A DNA stretch of 64,000 nucleotides from UBA1234 sp964400015. Its GTDB lineage: Bacteria; Bacillota; Clostridia; TANB77; UBA1234. The stretch is taken from contig CAYNRR010000004.1 in NCBI GenBank assembly GCA_964400015.1, forward strand, positions 29,121 through 93,120, in the 5' to 3' direction. Below the pieces are notes generated by a model. That model ran no database searches. It was given only the letters and a program-made list of their open reading frames with translations, and had not been told where the DNA came from. A program made the position numbers and the translations under genes. Below are positions 8,301 to 20,300 of the stretch, in pieces. How positions within the stretch are numbered: the first letter of the stretch is position 1; every line of letters starts with the position of its first letter.

Positions 8301-11300
8301 TATTTTCTGGTGCGTAGCTTACTCTTGTTGATTTGTTGTACCATAAACCTGTTGCTCCTTGAATATATGTACTATCTGGTGTTGGTAAGTAGCTATCTGT
8401 TCCAACAAATTTAAAGTTTTTACCCAAACTGATTTCTGCTAAGTTTGAGCATCCTGCAAACATATTTTGCATTGTTGTTACACTGCTTGTGTCCCAACCA
8501 CTCAAGTTTAATTCTTTTATTGCTTGGCAATTATAGAACATGTGTGACATATCTGTTACTTTCGATGTTTTCCATACTCCTAAATCGCCTACATTCCATG
8601 TTGTTGCATTGTATCCTGTTTCATAGAACATACAATTCATATTTGTTACGTTTGCTACATTCCATTTGCTTAAGTCTCCTAAGTCAAATGTTGTTGTACT
8701 ATGACCTGCTTCATAAAACATACAGTGCATATTTGTTACACTTGATACATTCCAGTCACTTAAGTCGCTTATATTAAATGTTGTTGTGTTATAACCTGCT
8801 TGATAGAACATATCTCTCATATCTGTTACTTTGTTTGTATTAAGTTTGTCTAGTTCAAATTTTCCACAGTTTTTAAAGCCCATGAACCAATATGCTGTAC
8901 TCTTTGGTTTAATTTCGTCTAACATTTCAACACTTGTAATGTTTCCTCTATATTCAAACCATGGTACTTCATCACCAGCTGTATATTTTTCATCTTCGAA
9001 TCCTGTATATACTGCTGTTACTGTTTTTCCGTTATATATATCCCCTTCTGCATATTCGTTTGCATCTCTTGTGAATGTTAATGAATTGTCGTCTGCCGAA
9101 TAGATTGCTTGACTTATTTTATTTCTTTCTTCACCGTTTTCATTTTTTATACCTATTGATGTTCCGTCTGGTGAATCTGCAATTATTGAAACATCTATTA
9201 TTTCTACATAACCATAGTTTAGAATTCCTGTTGCTGTACTTTCGTTTGATGTTGCATATATTCCTGATGCTGTTTCTGATGAATTCATTATTGTTAATAA
9301 TCCTTTGTTTATGATTAGCTCAAATTCTTCTTCGGTTGTATGTGTGATGTTTTTGCCATTCATATCTATCACAATGTTCTTTGTTTCTGAGATTTCATAT
9401 GGGCCATCTTGTGATAATGTTTGTAATATTGTTATTTTTGATGCTGTTGATGGATTATCATTAGCTGCGTCTATAGCGTCTTGCAATTTCAAATAATATG
9501 TTGTTTCTCCATTTTGTTCTAACATTATATTGTCTACTATCACATATATTGTGTCACTGCATACTTCACTTATGTTTTCTGCTGCATCTTTAAACCAAAC
9601 GTATACTGTTTTTTCTGCTGTTGTGTTTGTGAATTCAAATGTATATTTTGTTCCTTCTGTATATCCTTTCCATTCTGTAGTGCTTAAATCTAGTGTTGGG
9701 TTTTCTGATGCGAAGTAATATTTTACGCCATATCCTGTATCGTTTCTATTATCTATTGCTGTTAATGTTAGCGTTACTGTTTTTTCATATACTTTTTCAT
9801 CACCATCATTTATTACTACTGTTCCTGTTGGAGCAATTCTATCGATATTGTCTACTGATAATGAAATCGTTTGAGCTGTATAGTTTACTCCATCAAATAA
9901 TCTTGCATATACTGTAACACCATTTTCTGTTGCTGTATGAGTATATGTTGCATTATCATCTGTAATGTCTGTCCATGTTATGCTTGCATCATTTGGATTT
10001 TTTATTCCTACTTGCTTTGTAACTGTTGTGCCTTCTGGCCATCCTGCACCATATAAAGCTTCCATATCTGCTATTGGCCATTCTATTACAACGTCTACAT
10101 CTCCACTTGTTGGTCCAGCTGGTACTGCTGCTATGTTTATTGTATCTGGAACTTGTTTTGTTGTAATTGTTGCTTCTCTAGATGTTACTACGTTGCCAGC
10201 ATCATCTGTTGCTCTAGTTTTTACATGATATTTTGTACTTGCATATAATCCTGTAAAGTATGATAATGATTGCCATTTGCTTTCGTCATATTCTTCTCCA
10301 TCTTTTCTAATGATATATTCTGTTTTTACAACTTCACCATCTTCATCTATTTGATTTGATATTGCCATTATTATTGACGATGATGATTTTAGTGTAGGCA
10401 TTGTATCTGATGCACCTACATTGTCTATCATTATGAATAATGTTTCGTCTGAATATGTTTTTGCGTATTGCTTCATTGCATTACATGATGCGTAATAGTA
10501 TACAGGTCCTGGCACGTTTGTAAATATTCCTGTTCCTAATGTTTCGACACTTGTTGATATTATTATGTCTTTTAGATTTACATCTCCACTAAATGCTGCT
10601 GAACCTATCGCTGTATTTCCGATTTCTCCGTTTATACTTTCTAAGTTTAAGCATCCTTCAAATGCAGATGCACCTATGTTTACAAATGAATTCATGTCTA
10701 TTGCTTTTATATTATTGTTTTTATAGAATGAATTTTCTGCAATAGTTTCTTTGTTTGATGAAATTGTGTAATTGCTTGAAGGATCTCTTCTACTATGTAA
10801 ATATATTATTTTTGATTCGTCATCTACCAATGTATATGTCGATTCTACTTTTAGTGCTTTATTGCCACTTGCAATATCTAATTTCAAGAAATTGTTTGTT
10901 CCCGCAAATGCACTTGTTGATATGTCTACTCCACTTCCTAATGTTGATGGAATTGAAATTTCTGATACATTTTCTAATGCACTAAATACATAATCTCCAA
11001 GATATTCTATTCCTTCTTCTATTGTAAGCTTTGTTATTTTTGTAGCATCTTCTTTCCATGGAGTTTCACCATATGAGTCATATCCTTTTGTCATTCCTGT
11101 ACCTGTTGCTACAAGTTCTCCATCTTCTTTTTCATATGCAAATATTTTTTTGTCATTGTTTGCACTTATATCCCATGCTTTTATCATGGTTGTTGTTACA
11201 TTTCCTGCTTTATCTTTTACATGTATATATTGTGTTTCACTTGTTAATGTAACTGTGCTACTATTACTCCAATTTGCATTGCTTAAATCTTTTGTTTCTG

Positions 11301-14300
11301 TTATTGCATATAAAAGAGTCGTATCTTTGTTGTCTGTCGCAATCACATCAATCATTAAGTTTGTTCCACTTTGCCATGTTTCTGATGTTATTAAGTCTGT
11401 TATAACTGGTGCTGTTTCATCAATTACTTTTATTGTTCTTACTAGTGTCATTTCAATTTTGCCGTTATATTTTACGTAGTATGTAACGTGATATGTTCCA
11501 GCAATTTCGTTATTTACATCTGATTCACTTTCTACTGTTAGGCTTGGGATCTTAGCAGATGTTCCATTACCTGTTGAAATTTCTTCTTCTAGTAATTTTA
11601 CACCTAGTTCCACATATTCTTCTCTGTCAACCGTTGATACTTCTGTATCACCAATTAACTCTGCCAAGCATTTTATTCTGTATATTCCTAGTTCTGACCA
11701 TTTGCTGTCTGCTTCATAGTCTTTCTCCATTTTTTCACTTGTCACATATAGATTTGTAACACTTGGAATTTCAACATCGCCGTTTATTGATATTATCGTG
11801 TTTTCATCTAATGCAATTAGTGTTTCTAAACTGCTTGAGTTTTTGAAGATATCTCCACTTATCGCTGGCGAGCCATCTATTACTGCATATTGCATATTTG
11901 TATTAGATGCAAATGCTTCACTATCTATTTGTTTTACGCTACTTGGAACGTAAATATTTTTTAATTTAGTATTTTTAAATACTTTTGTTTGAAGTTGTGT
12001 CATATTTTCTGAAATTATAAAGTTTTCTATTCCAGTATTCATGAATGCTTCATTTGCTAATACCTTTACATTTTCAGAATTTTCAACTGTTTTTAAACTT
12101 TCATCGTTCTTAAATGCTCTTTCACCAATCTCTACTGTTGATTGATTTAATATTACTTTTTGTAAGTTTTCTGATTCGCTAAACGCATATCCTGCAATTG
12201 TTTCTATGCCGTCTGGAATACTATATTCTGTTCTGCCGTTACCTATAGCATATTGATATAGCACTTGGCCAGATTTATCTACAAGAGCTAAATTATTTAT
12301 GCTTATATATTTTTTATTTTCTGTACTTACTATAATCGCACTCGCTTTATATCCCGCAAATGCACCAACTCCTATATTGTCTATACTTGCAGGGATATTT
12401 AATGTTTCATCGTTGTAGTTTCCTCTTTGTGTGTAGAATGCTTTTGAGCCTATAGATTTTACGCCGTCTTCTATAACAATTTCGTCTATTATTGTATTTT
12501 CAAATGCTGCATATTTTACTTCTCTGACATTTCCCTTTATTGTTATGTTTTCGTAAATGCCATTTGAATTTGCAAATGCGTATGCACCAATTGTCATTAA
12601 ACTATTTTCATATTCTATGCTAGAAAGTTTTTTAAATGTACTGAATGCGTAATCACTAACAGCAATCAACGTATCTGGCAATATTATTTTTTCTATTGTG
12701 TTTTCTGTTGTTGATATTGCATTTGTTCCGTTTCCTACATCAATTATTTTGTATTCTTCATTTTCAAATATAAATGTGTTTGGTATTTCTAACTCTGATT
12801 CTTCGTTTACATTTGTATATTTTACAATCTTTGCATATTTTCCTGTTGTGTGAGTTACAACTACAAAGTTACCTACTGATATTTGCGATTCATTCCACGT
12901 GTTTGGAATTATATGAATATTTTTTGTGATTGTTTCTATATATTTTCCATCATAGCTCAATCTATAATTTATAGCGTAATCACCAATTGTTTTATGATCT
13001 ACAGTTCCTGTAACTTCTACGTTTATATCTTGATTATCTAAAGTATATTCTGTATCTCTATATTCATAATAATCTTTTCCTGTTGTGTCTACGTATTGAA
13101 TGATTTCTTTTTCTGCATTTAATTCAAAATCATATACTGCTAATGTTATACTTGCTGTTCCTGGTAATGCTGATATGTTTCCTGCTTTATCTTTTGCCCA
13201 AGCGTATAGTGTATAGTCATCTGTTTCTTTTGGTAATGTGTATGTGTATGATTGTGCAACATCTTGCCATATAACCGATTGTGTTCTTGGATCTATTGTT
13301 GAATCTGTTGTAATAAATATTTGTGTGACTGCTCTATTATCAGTTGCTACAACTTTTACAGTCAATTCTCTGTTATTTGTTATTTCTGCACCTTCATTTA
13401 TTATTACTTCTGAAACAACTGGAAGCACATCATCTATTCCTATAAATGTTGCTTGCTCTTTTGTTACATCGCTTTGTGCATAACCAGACATAAGTGTATT
13501 TGAATCATAGTAGTATACATATCCTTTGCCTGTATCTGTTCCAGCTTCTGTACCTATATTAGTAAAAATTTGATTTCCTACTAATGTTGTCACTTTTTTA
13601 CTTATTGTTATATCTGTTAATTTCTTTGTTCCATAGAATGCTCTATTACCTATTGTTTCTATATCTTCTGATAATGTTACATATTGTAATGATGAACATC
13701 CTTCAAATGCATTAGCACCTATTGATTTGCCACCTATTTGTGTTTCGCTTATTATGTCTTTTAAGTTTTTAGCATTATAGAATGTTCCTTCTTGAATGTC
13801 TATATTTTTAGCTATATAGATGCTTGTTATTGTACTATTTTCAAAAGCATATGCTCCTATGTTTTCTACCGTTGCTGGTAATACAACATCACCTAATGTT
13901 AGTTTTGTTGATGCAACATATACATTTTTGCTTGTTGCATCCATTAGCATTCCATTTGATACTTTAAATGTACCTTCCTCTACTTTTATACTTGAATAAT
14001 TATTTGTATGTGCAAATGTATTTAATGCAATTTTTTCTACTGTTTCTGATATTTCTATTTCATTTACTTTCGTTAGATTGCTTAATACATTTTCTCCAAG
14101 TCCAATTACTTCATTTCTAACTTCTATTTTTGTAACAGAAGCTATGTAGTTCTTCCATGGTTTTTCTTCTTTTGCACCAAAGTCTTTTGTTGTTCCTCTG
14201 CATTCTATTGATAAAGTGTATTCTCCGTTACCATCTATATCTTTTAAAATGCCAAATGTTGTTGAGTTGGTATCACTTATATCGTACACTTTTATTTCTG

Positions 14301-17300
14301 TTGAAGTCATATTGCCTTCTGCATCTTTTGTCCAAACATACCATGTATCGCTTGTTAATAATTGTGCAGATACTTTGTTACTCTCGCTCCAAGATATTGG
14401 TGCTTCATTAGTTTGTGTTATGCCATATCCTGTTACTGCAATGTTATCTGTTGCGTCGATTTCCAAGTAATAATTATTATTGTTTGCAATAGCTCCTTCT
14501 TCTGGTAAATGTATATCGATTATTCTTGGTGCTTCTACGTCTTTCCATCTTGCATATAATATTACGTCTTCATTTGCTGTGTATGTATCGCCACCCAAAT
14601 ATTCTGTTCCTGTATAATCTTTCTTCGTGTTCCAGTTGATAAAGCTATAGCTTTCTTTTTCAAATCTGTTTTCTAAGATTGTAATATCTTTATCTTTTAA
14701 TTTTATTTGTGTTGGCATTGAACCTGTTGCATTTACTGAATCATATATTATTGAATATGTATAGATATTTTCTGTGCTTACATTTGATACATTATCTTGT
14801 ACTTCAATTGATGTTATTCCTGCTTTTGATATTTCTAATGTTATAGATTTTTCATAGTCCGTTCCTGTAAAACTTTGTAATGTTCCATCTACTTTTACAT
14901 TTTTTATTCCACTTCCATTATCTATAATATCGACCTTTACTTTTACATATGTGTCACCATATTCAACAAATTCAACGTTTATTGTTGGAGCTGTTTTATC
15001 TATGTTGTTAATATCATATTCTTCGCATGTTACATTTCCTGCTTGGTCTTTTAAGTATATGTATATTTTTTCATTTTCTGTTGCTGTATATGATAATGTT
15101 CCTGAGTTTGTTGGCGATACAATTATAGCCTTTTCGCCTTTTGTAGCTATATCATGATAATTGGTTGTGAATTCATATTCTACTATTCCTGATGCAGTAT
15201 CTTCATATTCAACATTTACAAGTACATCTCCACTCGTCCATCCATTTGGATTAGATGTGATTTTTATTATACTTGGTGCTGTATTATCATATTTTGTTTC
15301 AACAGGATTTGAAACAGCATAGTTGTATGATCCATCCATTACGTGCAAGTAGAATGTATCCCACTCATTTATTTCTTTAGTTATTTCAAATTCTAATGTT
15401 TTTTCTTCAAGTTCAATCCATTCATTTTCTTTTGGTTCATCTGGTGAATTTGTAATAGCATATTTCCAGATACCAGACCCTTCATCACTTGCTTTACCTG
15501 TTAAAATTATTGTTTCGTTTGTCCAATATGTTTTGTCTGCTTCTAATGTTACATCTGTTGGTCCCCAAATATCATATGCAAGTTCTGAATGTTCTCTATC
15601 GTCTACTAAATTGAATAATAAGAATGTATCAACTGGTTGGTCAGTTACATTTCCTACAATTGATTTTTCTTCTTCTCCAATAAATCTACCATCGTAGTAA
15701 TTTAAGACTCCCGATGTTGAGTAATATCCATATGTTGTACCTTCAATTGATGGTTGTGTTTTTGATATTACTTCATTGTTTACACCTAATGTTAATGTAC
15801 CTTTATAGTTGTTAATACCATATCCTGTCGAACCGTTTGTTGTTGCGTTTATATCTCCATCAAATATGTTTACTATTGAATTTTCTTCAAGTTTTATGCC
15901 CGTAGATGTTCCTGCTGTTGAATCTACATTCATTGTAATATCTAGTATTCTAACTTCATTACGCGAACTTGTTGTAATACCTGTAGCATTGCTTAATGTA
16001 TTATTTACAGTTATTTTTGTTCCATCTAATATTAAACTACTATTATTTTTATTTTCAATACCTACTGTTCCTGTTGTAGCAATTGTACTATTAGTATCTT
16101 CATATGTTCCTGTGTTTATTATTGCTTTACTTGTGCTTGATACTGATGTTATTGTTGCCGATGTTGCATTTAGTATTGATTTATTTTCGATTACTCCTAT
16201 TCCATTTGATGTTAAGTTAGAACCTGTTTTTATTGTTGCTGTTCCTGAGTTTGTTAATGCATATCCATCTTTTGATGAGATATCGCCACTAGCAAATTCA
16301 AGAGTTGCTCCTAGCATATTATTAAATGCATCTTTATTTGTTCCTGTTGTTGTTATGCTCGAATTAGTAGCGTTGAATGTTCCAGCTCTATTTTGTACTG
16401 CAACACCAACATTTGAATATATTGTTCCTTCATAAATTACAAATGTTCCTGAATTGTCAACTACTGATTTTTCTGAATCTGTTCCTTCTATGATACCATT
16501 ATTGAAATTAACAGTTCCACTTGTGTTAATTCCTACAGCACCAACTATTAGTGTTGACTCATATACATTCAATGTTCCGACATTGTTTATTGCTGTTCCT
16601 TTTGTTGCTGTAATATGTGTGTTAGTTAATTCTGCTGTTCCTGTATTTGATATGTTTATACCATAACCATTATTAGATGTAATCTCTGATGCTGTAGCAG
16701 TTACTAAAGTATTTGCGTTTACTTTTATTGCTGGACCATTTTTTGTAGTCAATGTTGAGCTATTTAATACTAAACTTCCTGTTGCATCTATTAGCATTTG
16801 ATTTCCTTTTATTGTTGAATCATAGATGCTAGTTATTGATTCTTCAGTACTTATAGCTGTTTGATTTTCGCCAGCAACTTCTATTTCCAAATTGTAAATT
16901 TCTAGCTTTGAATTAGCATTATTTTTTATTGCTGTACCATTTGAATTTATATAACCATCAAAAACATTTAATACTCCGTTATTAGTAATTGTTGTATTGT
17001 CAGATGTGTTGTTTAAAGTATTTGAGTTTAAGTTTATAGATACGTTTGTATTTCCTTTAATAGTTATACTTTCATCTGTATCTTTTAATAATGTTATGTT
17101 TCCTTCTAACGTTTGCATTGCATTTAATGCATTTTGAATAGATGAATAATATGAAGCTTCGTCACCTTCTATTAAACAAGCTACCGTATTTATATAAATA
17201 GTTGAGCCACCCATTTCTGTAATTTCTACTTCTGATTGATTTCCAGCTAGATCTTCAACTATTCCTTTATAACTTGATAAGCTAATTTCTCCAAAGTCAT

Positions 17301-20300
17301 CTTCATTAACATAGTATACGTATATTATTTTATCTCCACTTACGTATCCATAGTCTACTGTCTTTAAACCTTCCTCACCAATTCTGATTGTTAATTCTGG
17401 AACTTTTGATTCTGTTATTGCAAGTTCTTCACTAAATGTTGCTGTAAATTCAATTGCGTTTCCTTGTGAATATGTTCCACTTTCAGGGCTTGTTATATTT
17501 AATGATACTATTTCAGGTTTTATATCGTCTATCATTTCAAAATGTGCTTCTGTACTGTATTTATGTGCATAATCATACATTGCTTTACATGATTGATAGT
17601 ATTTTACTATACCTTTGTTGTATATGTTTTCACTATATATACCAATATGTTCAAATACACCGTTTATACTTGTATCTGCACTTGCAACTTTAGTTACTGT
17701 TTTTGGAATTATAACTACACCTAGTTTATATGTATGTGCAAATGCACCTTCGCCTATTGTTGTTATATTTATTGATAATTCAAGTAAATGCAAGTTTTCG
17801 CAATGTAAAAATGCTTCTTTACCAATAGATGTTCCACCTATTTCTCCTGATATTTGATATAGTTCATTACAATTTTCAAATACATTATCCCCTAATGTTG
17901 GATTACTATTTGAATTTATTAAACTTAAATTATCGTTTTTATAAAATGCATAATTGTTTATTTTTTCTACTGCTGAATTTATTGTATATTCTTCCTTTGC
18001 GTCTATTCTTGAGTGTGAATATATTTCTGTTACATCTGAGTTATACAATGTGTACCCATTATATACAAAATTTTGATTTCCTTTTTCTATTGTTATATTT
18101 TCGTAATTATTAGTACGTGCAATAGCGTTTTCTTCTAATCTTGTTAAAGCTTTAGATATAGTTATTCTTGCTACGTTTTCCATATCTGCTAAAACGTAAC
18201 TTCCTATACTTTCTACATTTCCTTGAATTGTTACATCTGTTACTTTTTCTTTATATTGTTGGAATGGAGTGTTTGTTTCTGTGTAAGATGCTGTTTCTCC
18301 TGTTCCTACTATTATCATTTCTTTTTCATTTTTTAATAATGCGTATATTCCTTTGTCTTGTTCTTTACTAATATCCCACGCATATACTGCTTGATGTGTA
18401 GTATTTTCTGCTGTGTCCATTACCCAAACATAATTCACTTCATCAGATAATTTTAGTCCTGTGTTTGATTTTTTAAATTCATCCTTTGCTGGTACACTTT
18501 CTGAGTCTGTAATTGCGTATCCTAATATTTGTATGTTGTCTGTTGCTTCAATGTCTATCAACATTTTGTTTCCAGATTTCCAGCTTTCAGAAACTTTTAT
18601 ATCTTTTATTATAGGATTTTCTTTATCTATATTAGTTATTGCTAAGCTTTCCTCATCTATTATGTTTCCGTTTTTTATAGCTCGTGCATAAACTACAGTA
18701 TTTTCTTCTATTTCAATAGATGAAGTATATACATCCCATGTTCCAGTTGTGCCTACACGATACTCTATTCTTAATTTATTATCTAAACATGCTACTATTG
18801 CTCTAACATTGCCATTAGTTGGTTCTGTTGGAGTTGCTGTAATTGTTAGCAAGTCTTCACTTGGTGTAAATAACGCTTCATATTCTCTATCTACCATGTT
18901 TACTAATGTAGCTGGATCAAGAGTTACATTTAATGTTGTTGTTGTTAATCCTGTTCCTGTCCAACCTGCAAAGTTATATCCTGTTTTTATTGGATTATAT
19001 AATGTGAATGCAGGTGTATTTCTGTCATATTCCGTTGGGTTTTCACCTGTTGCTGTACCATCATTCAAGTTATATGTTATTTTATATTTTTTCAATTTTG
19101 TTTTTGCTATTAAAGTAATATCTCTTGCAGGCATTTTGAATGTTGCATTAACGTTTTTATTTCCGTTTTCATTTACGAAATTTGCATATTCTAATGATGT
19201 TTCTTCTGTTCCTTCTATTACCCATCTGTCAAATTCAAATCCTTCTGTTGGAGTTGCTGAGATTGTCACTTCTGTTTCATAAGGTACTTCTACTGTTGTT
19301 CCTGTAGCTGTTGCATTTTCACCTTTTACTGTTAATGTGAATTTTGCTCTATAGTAATACAAACTTAGAACTGTGCTTCCATCACCTTTTATTTCTGCCA
19401 TTCCAACTCTTTGACTATGAGATTCATTTTCTACAAATCCATAAAATGCTCCATCTGTTTTTGCTTTAGCCCATGCTAAATCTCCAACTTTTCCGTCATT
19501 AAAAACTTCTGTAAGTTTTAATTCATAATCACCTATCGAGCCTACTTTTTCTACATAGTGATTTACTGTGTATTTCATATCTGTTCTTGGCGCCCATATT
19601 GCGTATAATGTTTTTACTGTATCATTTCCTGTTGGCAAATAATTTTCATTTTCTAATATTATTTCAGCTACATCATCAACTGTTGCATCTTTTCTTTCTG
19701 ACCAGCCTACAAATCTATAACCACTTCTTACGACGTCTACACCTGGTACTTGTATTGATGTTCCTGCTTCTGCATATACAGAGTCGATTGTTCCTGTTGC
19801 TCCATTCAAATCAAAGTTGATTAAATAATCAAACTTGATTTTTTGTGATTTTACTACTGATGTTGATTTATTTCCTACTTCGTCTTCTGTTCTTGTAACA
19901 AAGTCATATGTTTCTCCATTTACTAATGGTCCAATTAGTTTTCCTGTACTCCAGTCATAATCGCTTTCTGATGCAAGTGCTCCATCATGAATTCTATAAC
20001 CATATTCTGTTTTTGATAACAAGTATGTATCTGGTGATACGTTATCTTTTTGATTTGATTCAACTATTACATATGGACCAGAAACTGTTAAAGTCGGTGC
20101 ATCGCTTGAAGGTGCTGTTCTATCGTATATTATCGATGCTTTTACAATTTGATCTGTAACATTTGAATACTCATTTTTAAACCATGCATATAATGTAATT
20201 CTTCCCTCTTGCGTTCCTAAATCATATGTGAAATTAGTTTTATAATCTTCCCATCTTGTGTCTGATGATGTTGGCTTTAATGGGTTATTTTTTGCGATTA

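Noticed and set aside
5400..8900. Regularly spaced near-identical repeats of about 90 bp that could look like a CRISPR array
   Set aside because: The whole stretch is one open frame encoding DUF285 units; there are no short identical repeats with unique spacers and no cas genes.
15809..16435. 208-codon plus-strand frame inside the giant gene
   Set aside because: It is antisense to the beta-helix tract; the low-complexity Asn/Thr/Gly codons leave the other strand free of stops. No start site or homologous motif was seen.
18749..19282. 177-codon plus-strand frame inside the giant gene
   Set aside because: Antisense shadow of the InlB-type repeat region; no ribosome site and no recognisable domain.
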